Source: a virus
Virus record (IMG/VR): IMGVR_UViG_3300025769_010522
Location: 1 to 49,867 of that record
Direction: 5' to 3' (one strand)
Length of the DNA: 49,867 bases
A program made the position numbers and the translations under genes. Below are positions 39,944 through 47,758 of the stretch, in pieces. The notes under the pieces are model-generated. The model did no database searches, was not told the origin of the DNA, and saw only the letters and a list, made by a program, of their open reading frames with translations. Each line of letters begins with the position of its first letter. Position 1 is the stretch's first letter.

Positions 39944-40872
39944 AACAATGTTCTTTTATGTAAAAAATCAAATAGCGTAAGAGGAGAATCGACAATAGGG
40001 TTTTCATTTATACAACTTGGTAAAGATTCATCAGTCACATCAAAATTAGGATTATAATGAAAAGGAAAAGAATACCTATCTGTTTCTGGAATTGTAACAC
40101 GATGTACTGCTGCTTTGCAAAGACCGTTAGACCAACGATGTAAGAAATCACCTGTAAAAACTAAAATACTATTTTCTTTATAACCTACAGGTTGCCAAGA
40201 ATTTTCCACTAAAATCTCTAAGCCTGGCACACTTGATAATGGTAAAATAGTAATAAAATCTAAATCACTATGCTCAGCTAACCCATATTGATTTTCTAAG
40301 GTTGAATATGGAGGATAATATTTACAGTAGAAAATCCAATAAGGATCAGTGAATAAATTATTGAAATAGTTATATTCTAAGTTTAGTGCTCTTGCATATA
40401 GCGGAAGTAGTTTATTTGCAACACTGCTCATTGCATTAATATATGATCTTGTAGCACTTTCAAATCCGTCAACAATATCGTCTTTGGGTAAAAGCATGTA
40501 ATCATCTATAGTTTTACCAACTGATTCCAACCTTCTATTTTCATACTGCAATAATTTATGATTATTAGAAAAAAAATGATCTGGCACTATTCTAAGGTTT
40601 TGCATATGACTATTGCCAGGTATAAATCTTGTGGATCCAGTAGATTCTAAATAACCTATGCATAAATTTTTTTGCTCTGGACTACAACTAAAAAACTCTT
40701 TAGCTTTTGATTCAATAGTCTTTATTATTTTAGTATCGATATTATGATTGTTTACAGAAAAAAATCCGTACTCAATCAGTATTTCTCTAAGTAAGTTCGC
40801 CTGAGATTCAGCATATACACTATCACTAGAAAAAGATTGTCCGATATCAATCGTCGGGATATTAAACGGCAT
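39940..40872 (-). CDS. Isopenicillin N synthase-like 2OG-Fe(II) oxygenase
   Basis: A 310-residue oxygenase of the IPNS/flavonol synthase family, unusual in a phage. The N-terminal IPTIDIGQSF and LIEYGFFSVNNHNI are the DIOX_N signature. The iron ligands are AEHSDLDFITIL (H201, D203) and AAVHRV (H257), and the cosubstrate arginine is in DRYSFPF (R266, S268). GDFLHRWSNG is the typical preceding loop. All catalytic residues are present. Codon use is AT-rich like its neighbours. The substrate cannot be predicted. It is coupled to a small cupin downstream. Confidence 0.9.
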   Translation of the reverse strand: MPFNIPTIDIGQSFSSDSVYAESQANLLREILIEYGFFSVNNHNIDTKIIKTIESKAKEFFSCSPEQKNLCIGYLESTGSTRFIPGNSHMQNLRIVPDHFFSNNHKLLQYENRRLESVGKTIDDYMLLPKDDIVDGFESATRSYINAMSSVANKLLPLYARALNLEYNYFNNLFTDPYWIFYCKYYPPYSTLENQYGLAEHSDLDFITILPLSSVPGLEILVENSWQPVGYKENSILVFTGDFLHRWSNGLCKAAVHRVTIPETDRYSFPFHYNPNFDVTDESLPSCINENPIVDSPLTLFDFLHKRTLL

Positions 40873-40919
40873 AGTTCTCCCATCATATAGTTTAAAAAAT
40901 ACTTATAATTAAAAAGTGT

Positions 40920-41657
40920 TTACCACCACTGGCCGCCTTTGACACCAAGAGCTTTATATCGTGGTGTGCGGCATGCCCAGTAACCTGCTTTCATCTTGTC
41001 GTTCTTTTGTTTACACTTGTGACGTGCTACAAATGAACGAACTCTGTCCCTATCGCCACTCTTTACGCTTAGTCCTGATGTATCGCCCCAACTGATCTTC
41101 TTAACACGACCAGTCTTTGGATTCTTTACATATACATAGAACTTTTTAGGACCGCCACGTTTGGGTGAATTCAGTTTAACTTTGCGTCCTTGATACTCTG
41201 CTTCGTCAAGCTCTACTTCTTCGTCTAGTCCACGTTTTTTCTTATTGACATAATAGTTACTACCTTTGCCATATCCATGACGCCATGCCATTGAGCGTAG
41301 GTCATCATCGCTCTTGTCTTTGTATCTTTCAGCAAAATCTTCGTCACTCATTTCAGCATTGCGTTGTTTGCTTTTTATAACACTGGCTGGCATTCCTTCA
41401 GCAAGGTCTTCTATAGGAACATCAAGAGGAACACGCTCGCCCTCTACCATAATACATTCACCGATGTCTGTATCAAGTAACTCCTGATCCTGCCAATCTA
41501 GGTCAAGACTTTCACGCATCTTACGCACACGAGTATAAAACTCTGTAAATGCTTCACTACCAGGACGGAACATGCATTCACTAAAAGGAATGCCACGAGC
41601 AATATGTTCCTTAATTGCTTCTTCAACTGGATTTCTTTTTAGATCACTTGCTTTCAT
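40920..41657 (-). CDS. Conserved phage protein with basic C-terminal domain
   Basis: A 245-residue protein. The N-terminus (MKASDLKRNPVEEAIKEH) is a helical leader, then an acidic middle. The C-terminal domain (about 155-245) reads KKFYVYVKNPKTGRVKKISWGD, GLSVKSGDRDRVRSF and HKCKQKNDKMKAGYWACR. I associate this module with T4-like marine phages, where it occurs in late proteins of unknown function. The paired cysteines might bind metal. It shares a four-base overlap with the next upstream gene and closes the late cluster at 40920-44696. Confidence 0.75.
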   Translation of the reverse strand: MKASDLKRNPVEEAIKEHIARGIPFSECMFRPGSEAFTEFYTRVRKMRESLDLDWQDQELLDTDIGECIMVEGERVPLDVPIEDLAEGMPASVIKSKQRNAEMSDEDFAERYKDKSDDDLRSMAWRHGYGKGSNYYVNKKKRGLDEEVELDEAEYQGRKVKLNSPKRGGPKKFYVYVKNPKTGRVKKISWGDTSGLSVKSGDRDRVRSFVARHKCKQKNDKMKAGYWACRTPRYKALGVKGGQWW

Positions 41658-41911
41658 TTTGTTCTCACATTCTTGGCTTTACCGCGTCTGTTCTTTTTGG
41701 GATCTTCTCTACGCTTTCTACTTGCTGCTGTAGCACGTTTCTTTTTGCCTAGTGCATGTGCTTTACTTTGTGGTAAACACTTGGGCTTGCCTTCACTGTC
41801 ACTATCCCTAGCACAGTCGCCACGAATTTTACCATCAGGACCGAAACGAACCCATTTGTCCTTAAACCACTTGCGTAGATCTTCGTTGGTTGTAAACTCG
41901 TGGACCCGCAT
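41654..41911 (-). CDS. Small basic DUF5872-like phage protein
   Basis: An 85-residue, strongly basic protein. WFKDKWVRFGPDGKIRGDC, then GKPKCLPQSKAHALGKKKRA, matches a conserved small phage family that I recall as DUF5872. The tail is Arg/Lys-rich (RRKRREDPKK-like) and probably binds nucleic acid. The N-terminus MRVHEFTT resembles those of neighbouring proteins. It overlaps the genes on both sides by one and four bases. Confidence 0.75.
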   Translation of the reverse strand: MRVHEFTTNEDLRKWFKDKWVRFGPDGKIRGDCARDSDSEGKPKCLPQSKAHALGKKKRATAASRKRREDPKKNRRGKAKNVRTK

Positions 41912-42102
41912 TACTTTTTACTCTTATTGCCCCAGTTAGCTGCGCCAACCTTGCGACACTTTACAAGTGCACCGCTAGCATATGCGCTTGGCCAAACTTT
42001 GTAACGTGATTTTACTTTATGATAGCAGGCATCCTTTTCGCCAGCTGCTTCATCAAACTCAGCCTCAGTAATTGCTTTTGAAATAAATTCTGAGGAACGC
42101 AT
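41911..42102 (-). CDS. Small basic phage protein with CTS-like N-terminus
   Basis: A 63-residue protein. The first part MRSSEFISKAITEAEFDEA resembles the capsid-targeting leader of T4 internal proteins (MKTYQEFIAEA), with ITE as a possible prohead protease site. The basic remainder (CYHKVKSRYKVWPSAYASGA, then KCRKVGAANWG) is a conserved module of small phage proteins. This fits a DNA-binding internal head protein, but no direct evidence of packaging is available. Confidence 0.72.
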   Translation of the reverse strand: MRSSEFISKAITEAEFDEAAGEKDACYHKVKSRYKVWPSAYASGALVKCRKVGAANWGNKSKK

Positions 42103-42107
42103 AATAA

Positions 42108-42716
42108 TTAGTCATCTTCCCTTGGTGGGTTGCTATACATGTGTGCTTCTTCTAGAGCTTCCATAGCTTCAATTAGTTTTTGATGTGCATCTGCAATCCA
42201 TGCAGCGTCACCGCCTTCACGGTCTACCATTTTACTAAGCACTGCACCTTCTGCTGTAACTTTCATAAGACGGCCCATCATATTAAACATCTTTTGAAAA
42301 CTATCATCGATTGCTGTTGCAGAACTTGTGGCTTCTTTAACTGCGCTATCAACTGTGGTTAGATCATTACCCTGTGCTACTTCACTCTTCATAAAGTCAC
42401 GATATCGACTAGCAATATCACCTAGCACATCTTCGTTAGCTTTGTCTTCAGCTACAGATTCCTTCTTGGCTTTCTTGTCAGCGGCAGCCTTCTTCATGGA
42501 TTCTTCTTTATCGCCATCGCCATCTAAATCAATATAGTCTGGCTTTGCTGCTTCTTCAAGTTCATTAAACACCTTGAGAATACTGGCTGTCTCACGAGTG
42601 CCTACTACTGCTTCTTCAACTGGCTTGTATACTTCTTCACCGGTTACTGATACTTGATCTTCATCAGCACTAATAGCATTGAGCTTTTTTACTAGGTCTG
42701 CGAATGAATTGCTCAT
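42108..42716 (-). CDS. Acidic helical phage protein with EF-hand-like loop
   Basis: A 202-residue acidic protein. DYIDLDGDGDKEES (about 59-72) looks like a calcium-binding DxDxDG loop. The Lys/Glu/Ala-rich helix after it (KKAAADKKAKKESVAEDKAN) and helical C-terminus recall scaffold or prohead core proteins. Family not recognised. It lies between two small genes of the late cluster, overlapping the upstream gene by four bases. Confidence 0.7.
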   Translation of the reverse strand: MSNSFADLVKKLNAISADEDQVSVTGEEVYKPVEEAVVGTRETASILKVFNELEEAAKPDYIDLDGDGDKEESMKKAAADKKAKKESVAEDKANEDVLGDIASRYRDFMKSEVAQGNDLTTVDSAVKEATSSATAIDDSFQKMFNMMGRLMKVTAEGAVLSKMVDREGGDAAWIADAHQKLIEAMEALEEAHMYSNPPREDD

Positions 42717-43105
42717 CTCTTACTCCAATCTGAATACTTTGTTTTGAGTTTGCGGGTCTCTTGAACTGGCTCTGCAGACTCAAGTGCATCTAATGCATCT
42801 GCTGGCATCGCTTCCTGATTGTCAGAATTCATTCCGCTCATCTCATACTCTAGATGATGCTTAACACTGCCAATGTAATCTGCTGCCTTGGTAATCTTAG
42901 CTTGTACCCAACCCTCTAAGCCCTGTTCCTCGCTTACGTTTCGTAGCATGTCATGAAGCTCAATAGCATATTTTCCTATCCTATATAGATCTGCACGGGC
43001 CATTTGCACTTCATGATCTGTCTCACAACGATCAGCCATGTCACCTAGGTGACCTTCTGCAATCTGTTGTAGTTTTTTATAAGTATTTGCTATGTCGTTA
43101 CTCAT
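42713..43105 (-). CDS. Conserved helical phage protein
   Basis: A 130-residue helical protein. The core MARADLYRIGKYAIELHDML, then GLEGWVQAKITKAADYIG and SVKHHLEYEM is a pattern I associate with T4-like marine phages, with no function known. The last third is acidic and probably disordered. It has the best-placed late promoter in the window (TATAAATA 27 bases before the ATG, with AGGA between), so late expression is likely. Confidence 0.75.
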   Translation of the reverse strand: MSNDIANTYKKLQQIAEGHLGDMADRCETDHEVQMARADLYRIGKYAIELHDMLRNVSEEQGLEGWVQAKITKAADYIGSVKHHLEYEMSGMNSDNQEAMPADALDALESAEPVQETRKLKTKYSDWSKR

Positions 43106-43132
43106 GATATCTTCCTAAATAAAATAATATAG

Positions 43133-43140
43133 TATTTATA
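43133..43140 (-). promoter_or_regulatory. T4-type late promoter box
   Basis: An exact TATAAATA on the minus strand (43140-43133) in the only gap of the late cluster, 27 bases before the ATG at 43105 and with an AGGA site between. It probably serves the genes from 43105 down to 40920. Confidence 0.75.
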
Positions 43141-43350
43141 CTATAATGTGGCCAGTGGCTTTTTTGAATTACGTTTAATTACTTCGCCACCAAATAAACT
43201 TACATCACCATCTAATGCATTATCTGTAGGTTTTTGCATCTTTGGTTTTTTCTTACTGCGAGCAACTGCTGGATTCACTACTACAGCAACATTTCCGCTT
43301 GTGGTAGCACCAGCACTTGCTGTTTCTTTAATAAATTCATTCGCTCTCAT
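43141..43350 (-). CDS. Small phage protein with CTS-like N-terminus
   Basis: A 69-residue protein. MRANEFIKETASAGATTSGN has the MxxxEFI leader seen in T4 internal head proteins, followed by a Gly/Ala/Thr stretch and a basic end (RSKKKPKMQKP). Similar small proteins occur in marine phages. The leader suggests capsid targeting, with FIKE as a possible cleavage site. It overlaps the gene upstream by 14 bases. Confidence 0.7.
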   Translation of the reverse strand: MRANEFIKETASAGATTSGNVAVVVNPAVARSKKKPKMQKPTDNALDGDVSLFGGEVIKRNSKKPLATL

Positions 43351-43573
43351 TGGTCAATCTCACATTGTCGTATGTAAATGTAACACCTGGTGTAACGCTC
43401 TCAACTTGTATATCTGCTGTTTCACTATCAATAAATCCTGTAAAGTTATAGTGACTGAACTGGTTATTGGGTATAACGAAGTCACGTTCAGTCATTAGTT
43501 CACCATTTACAAATACTCTGTACGCTGGTGTATTTGTGTAATCACTACATTTAATATCAAAGTTCAATTTCAT
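43337..43573 (-). CDS. Small beta-rich conserved phage protein
   Basis: A 78-residue protein predicted all-beta: MKLNFDIKCSDYTNTPAYRV, FVNGELMTERDFVIP, then ADIQVESVTPGVTFTYDNV. I recall this pattern from T4-like marine phages; it looks like a small beta-sandwich that could bind a glycan or decorate the virion. It overlaps both neighbours by 4-14 bases. Confidence 0.72.
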   Translation of the reverse strand: MKLNFDIKCSDYTNTPAYRVFVNGELMTERDFVIPNNQFSHYNFTGFIDSETADIQVESVTPGVTFTYDNVRLTNESE

Positions 43574-43896
43574 TTGCTGTCTCTCATGTTAAAAGCAAAA
43601 CTTACCTGACGTGCTAGTTGTACTCCGCGGGCACGTTCGTCCTTGCGTGAGCTCTTTTTCATTTTGTTTGCCTTAGCACGTAATTGTTTTAGTTCTGTTC
43701 TGCTTAGTTCTTCTCCTGCTCCTTTACCTAGATACTGCGCTGCCTTGCGTTTTAAACTGCCCGGGCGACTACCTGGTTTAGGTTTCCCTGTAAAATCCTC
43801 AACAAGTTGTTCAAGTTCTTTAATACATAGTTTAAGTTGTTCATCATACACTTTCTCCTCTGTTAAATTAAGTTGTGGATTTATTAGGGTCTTCAT
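43570..43896 (-). CDS. Small basic phage protein
   Basis: A 108-residue protein with a helical acidic N-terminal half (YDEQLKLCIKELEQLVED) and a strongly basic C-terminal half (GSLKRKAAQYLGKG, LRAKANKMKKSSRKDERA). The family is unknown; the basic half could bind nucleic acid. An AGGGAGAA site precedes the ATG. It overlaps the gene downstream by four bases. Confidence 0.7.
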   Translation of the reverse strand: MKTLINPQLNLTEEKVYDEQLKLCIKELEQLVEDFTGKPKPGSRPGSLKRKAAQYLGKGAGEELSRTELKQLRAKANKMKKSSRKDERARGVQLARQVSFAFNMRDSK

Positions 43897-43922
43897 CTTA
43901 GTTCTCCCTATTGATGATTACT

Positions 43923-44696
43923 TTATATTTGTGGTGTTTCTAAGTCATTCGCATAATTTTCTAGATAAGCCACGTAGTTTACCATGCTGTGATCTGAGAA
44001 GTTATCAATCTGTCCCTTCTTAATACCAAACCACATGCCCCGGAATCTGTCCTTTGTCCTTTGCCATCCTGTTGGAGCACGTACATTACCCCAAGTGTTC
44101 AAATAGTGTTCCTCGCCATGGTGTACGTAAAACATGATTGCTAGTGGCACACGAGTAACAATATCGTTATTGTTCACCCAACGATGGTGTGTAACTTTTA
44201 AACTGTTAACATATTTACGCCATCCAACTCTTGGGCTTCCATATGTATATAGCTCTTCTACAACTGGGATACCTTCGTACAAGTGACAGCGGCTAGCCAT
44301 AATAGTTGCCATTGCTGCACCCAAACTGTGTCCGCAGAACCATAGTTTTTGTTTTGCTTTTTTAATGTCTTCTAGTATCATAGGCCAAAGTTCATCTACT
44401 TCAACCTTAAAACCTTTGTGCACTCTACTTACTGTTTCAGCTATAACTGGTAGTGCACGTAGATCTGCTTTGATGTCATTGAATTCAGTAGGCTGTGTAC
44501 CTCTGCATGCAATAACACAATCGTCTTTGTTTTGGAAACGATAGGCTTGTGCACCATTCCTATCATAAAATTTTGTTGTTGTGAATCCTAAGACTTTGGC
44601 TGCTGCTCGTGCACCCTTTTCATCTAAGTATGCAATCTTTGCTAATTGTGCAAAAAGCAAACTGCGCTCTTTGAATTCCATAGTGGTAATTGACAT
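43923..44696 (-). CDS. Class 3 lipase
   Basis: A 257-residue alpha/beta hydrolase of the lipase class 3 family. The triad is visible: nucleophile S124 in FCGHSLGAAMA, aspartate D178 in NNNDIVTRVP and histidine H236 in DNFSDHSMVNY. CVIACRGTQ is the conserved strand before the nucleophile region. No signal peptide is present, so the enzyme acts in the cytoplasm, from the virion, or after lysis. Position in the late cluster, just after the polyprotein gene, suggests a structural or lysis role on membrane lipids. Confidence 0.92.
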   Translation of the reverse strand: MSITTMEFKERSLLFAQLAKIAYLDEKGARAAAKVLGFTTTKFYDRNGAQAYRFQNKDDCVIACRGTQPTEFNDIKADLRALPVIAETVSRVHKGFKVEVDELWPMILEDIKKAKQKLWFCGHSLGAAMATIMASRCHLYEGIPVVEELYTYGSPRVGWRKYVNSLKVTHHRWVNNNDIVTRVPLAIMFYVHHGEEHYLNTWGNVRAPTGWQRTKDRFRGMWFGIKKGQIDNFSDHSMVNYVAYLENYANDLETPQI

Positions 44697-44697
44697 G

Positions 44698-47292
44698 TCA
44701 TTCCTCCCCGCCTGCTCCTACCATTTTGACTTTTTTCTTGCTCTTCCTAACTTTAAGTGGACGGTGTGGCGCAATAACTACTGTCATACCACTGCTCAAT
44801 GGTATGCCGATGCTGCCTTTTTCATTTAACTGTCCTTCTGTTAGTCCAAGATTGAATAGTGTATTGGGATCTGAATTCTTTCTTGCTTTAGCGTGTAGCT
44901 CTTTGGGCTTACCACTACCCAAACCTAGCTTCTTAACGTTTGCATACTCGCTACCAATTGGTGCGTCTTTGGTTGCGTTTTGTTTAGTAATACGCCCAAC
45001 ACCTGCTTCGTTTATGGATTCGTCTTTTACTTTCCACTTGTCTACTAGATAGTTTACTAGATCTTTGTGTGTAAGCATACGATTTTGTCGCATGAACTTT
45101 AGAATCTTAACCGCATCTTCTCGGTCTAAATTGCCAGGCTTTCTAGCATTGCTAAGTTCATTTCCTAGTCCGTGGTCATCGCCATCGTTATGATAATAGC
45201 GGAAACCTCTTACCAAGTCTTTGGCTTTTTTACCTAGATCAGCGTCAGTTTTGCCAAATATAACTTCGAGCCAGGGTAATAACCAGCGTGATCCGCTACC
45301 ACCTGTACGAAACGTTTCTGGGCCACTTAGTTCACTTTTCATTTGCGCTACACTGACTGCTTTGGCAGTATTTTGTAGTCTCCACGCAGATTCATCTTTA
45401 TACAAGTAAGTTGGTATACCCAGTGTTTTTGCTCGTATTAGAAACTGTCTGGTCTTAGCACTAGCAAATGGATTTTGTTCTTTTAATAAAACATGTATAC
45501 TTGTAACAGGGTCTATGGGCATAGTAGGATCTTTGCTGAATATACGATCCTCTGCTTCTTTGTTACGTCCAGCAATAGAGAACCCAGCCCAATAGTCCAC
45601 TGGTTTAACTGGATAACGATCACTAAACCAGCGCCCATTCAGTACAAACATTACTGCTGAATCACCAACTCTGCTGTGGTATTCGCCACCTTTGCTGCGG
45701 GCAGTGCTTAGAAAAAAGTTATGACCTTTGGGATTGATATCCTGTTCAACGCTACCTGCTACGCTGCTTAACTGAAACTCACCGGATTTTAAAATGTTCA
45801 ATGCTGGGCCAATTGTGGTATAGTGATAGACTATATCAGTGGCACGTTCATTTAGTTGAGATTCGCCTACATGCTTGAAGTATTCAATCTGTCTTAGACG
45901 TTCTTTAGCCTGTTTTTTACTTGGATAAGTGCCCATGCGCTTACCCTTTTTACTGTAAACAGTATACTGACTACCAGTCTTACGTATTGTTTCTGCTACT
46001 TCGCTTTCACTGTGGATCTCGGGCTGATCTTTTGTGCCACCGATTACTTTCCACTTTATACCCAAGCGTGATAGATCCTTGGTTAGTTTATCTAACATCT
46101 CCTCACTGGGAGGAACAATAACCATATCAGTTTCGCTTTGTCCATATTCATGTGGATCTTCTTGTCCTAGATTTGGATAGTGTTGACCAATCTTATACCA
46201 GTCAAGCTCACCGGGAGTGTCTATTACCACAGCTCTTTGTGGCATAGTCAACAAGTCTTTTTGGTAGCCTTTGGGATCTGGCTCTACATAAGGTCCTTCA
46301 ATATCTTCTATTCTATCATAATAGTCAGGAATTTCTGCTACATGATCCATTGCTATCTCTAAGGCTACATCAAAGTTTTTAGTATGTTCTGATTCTTTGG
46401 CAAGACCCTTTTTTAGTTGATCAACAACCTGTTGCAGTGATATATTATGTTTTTTAGCAATTTCAGGAATACTTGGTGTATATACGCTGGAAAGATCAGA
46501 GGACGTTGCATCTTCGTTTACGCCTTTGTTCTTTTTGCGGCCAGCACAGTGAGCACGTTGGCTAAATCCTTTTGGATTGTTACAGTTTATGCTACGCTTA
46601 TACTTTTCGCTCCAGGCTTCAACTACTACACCAAAGGCTTTCTTAACGTCCTCTGTAATGGGTTTAACTTCATCTAAACTTTTTAGCATTGTAGCAACTT
46701 CAATGATACGTGCAAGACTCTCCATCATACCCAATCCATTACGAACATCTCTATACATTGCCTGAGCAAGTTTGGGATCGGGTGTACCACTCTTAAACGA
46801 TTCAAAGTCGCCACTTGCTGCGGCGGCTCTCATTTTACTAGCACTCATACCTTCAGCACCTTCTGCATCAGGATCTCTGGCGCCAGCACTGACAACCTTT
46901 ATATTGTCAAAGTTATATGCTACATTGCCTTCTTTATCAGGCTGACCATTGTATGTTGAAAGTAGTTTTTGGAAGTCGTCCACACGGTCGCTACCAGCAA
47001 CATATATTAGGTTGCTGTAGCCCATGTCTGAAATTTTACTAAACGCTTGAATAGCAGTGCGTACTTCAGGATCACCCACAGTTACATTAGGGAAGAATGC
47101 CTTGGCATATCCTGCTTTTTGTTCAAAACTTAGGGGATCTGTCTTGGGTTTTTGACTATGACTTAGAAAGATATACGGATCACCAGGCAAACTAGCTATT
47201 TTATCAGCTAATTTTGCATGACCGATAGTAGGAGGATTCATCCTACCAAAAGCTATTACTGCTGTTTTACCTTCTGCCTCATAGATTTTCAT
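44698..47292 (-). CDS. Fused nucleotidyltransferase and ADP-ribosyltransferase-like late polyprotein
   Basis: An 864-residue multidomain protein starting MKIYEAEGKTAVIAFG; the frame extends 26 codons further, but that part is a hydrophobic read of the overlap region. Domain 1 (1-165) is a cytidylyltransferase-fold enzyme with PTIGH (21-25) and MSASKMR (149-155), like NMN adenylyltransferase. Basic linkers follow (KYKRSINCNNPKGFSQ, TVYSKKGKRMGTYPSKKQA). Domain 2 (about 484-640) looks like an ADP-ribosyltransferase: VYHYTTIGPALNILKSG, FFLSTARSK and KEAEDRIF (E579/E581). Four short sites, GVNE (260), QLNE (482), SINE (762) and QLNE (824), sit between parts and fit the (L/I)xE rule of prohead proteases. 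It may be made late, packaged and cut, as T4 Alt is. Confidence 0.75.
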   Translation of the reverse strand: MKIYEAEGKTAVIAFGRMNPPTIGHAKLADKIASLPGDPYIFLSHSQKPKTDPLSFEQKAGYAKAFFPNVTVGDPEVRTAIQAFSKISDMGYSNLIYVAGSDRVDDFQKLLSTYNGQPDKEGNVAYNFDNIKVVSAGARDPDAEGAEGMSASKMRAAAASGDFESFKSGTPDPKLAQAMYRDVRNGLGMMESLARIIEVATMLKSLDEVKPITEDVKKAFGVVVEAWSEKYKRSINCNNPKGFSQRAHCAGRKKNKGVNEDATSSDLSSVYTPSIPEIAKKHNISLQQVVDQLKKGLAKESEHTKNFDVALEIAMDHVAEIPDYYDRIEDIEGPYVEPDPKGYQKDLLTMPQRAVVIDTPGELDWYKIGQHYPNLGQEDPHEYGQSETDMVIVPPSEEMLDKLTKDLSRLGIKWKVIGGTKDQPEIHSESEVAETIRKTGSQYTVYSKKGKRMGTYPSKKQAKERLRQIEYFKHVGESQLNERATDIVYHYTTIGPALNILKSGEFQLSSVAGSVEQDINPKGHNFFLSTARSKGGEYHSRVGDSAVMFVLNGRWFSDRYPVKPVDYWAGFSIAGRNKEAEDRIFSKDPTMPIDPVTSIHVLLKEQNPFASAKTRQFLIRAKTLGIPTYLYKDESAWRLQNTAKAVSVAQMKSELSGPETFRTGGSGSRWLLPWLEVIFGKTDADLGKKAKDLVRGFRYYHNDGDDHGLGNELSNARKPGNLDREDAVKILKFMRQNRMLTHKDLVNYLVDKWKVKDESINEAGVGRITKQNATKDAPIGSEYANVKKLGLGSGKPKELHAKARKNSDPNTLFNLGLTEGQLNEKGSIGIPLSSGMTVVIAPHRPLKVRKSKKKVKMVGAGGEE

Positions 47293-47296
47293 ACAG

Positions 47297-47304
47297 TATT
47301 TATA
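47297..47304 (-). promoter_or_regulatory. T4-type late promoter box
   Basis: An exact TATAAATA on the minus strand (47304-47297), only four bases before the ATG at 47292 of the polyprotein gene. Transcripts from it would be leaderless or nearly so; otherwise the gene is read from an upstream start. It overlaps the end of the gene at 47300-47758. Confidence 0.5.
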
Positions 47305-47758
47305 GATTTTCGAGTAGCCATAAGTAAACAGGAATAAACATAGGTAAGCGCCATACGCCTTTATTTCCAAAGTTAATACACTCTGTTTGAATCTTATTGT
47401 CTACCCATATCTCTGATTCATCTACGTAGAATGTAGATTTAGTATAAAAACTGTGTTCTAGTTGTATTTCATCAATAGCTATTTGAACTATACTTAGTTC
47501 TCCAACATTAATTGGTATTCCTGTACTTTTGTCTACAATTAGTTTATCAGTAGGATTACCTTCAAAATCAATGAAAAGGTCAAAATCGCCCTCTTCAATA
47601 TCGGCATTGAACTTAACTAATTTATCGCCTTCAATTTTTCCCTGCCAATAGACATTTTCAACAAATGGATCATGTGTAATGATTCCAATCTTTACATCAG
47701 GGTATCCATCTGGACCTGCTCCACATTTTAAATTCAATAAAAATTCAATATTTTCCAT
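47300..47758 (-). CDS. Hypothetical beta-rich protein
   Basis: A 152-residue acidic protein, mostly beta-strand in character (ENIEFLLNLKCG, KIGIITHDPFVENVYWQG, DFDLFIDFEGNP, ELSIVQIAIDEIQLEH). It ends in VWRLPMFIPVYLWLLENL. No signal peptide. The architecture recalls small carbohydrate-binding or virion decoration modules, but I recognise no family. It overlaps the glycosyltransferase gene upstream by 14 bases. Confidence 0.7.
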   Translation of the reverse strand: MENIEFLLNLKCGAGPDGYPDVKIGIITHDPFVENVYWQGKIEGDKLVKFNADIEEGDFDLFIDFEGNPTDKLIVDKSTGIPINVGELSIVQIAIDEIQLEHSFYTKSTFYVDESEIWVDNKIQTECINFGNKGVWRLPMFIPVYLWLLENL

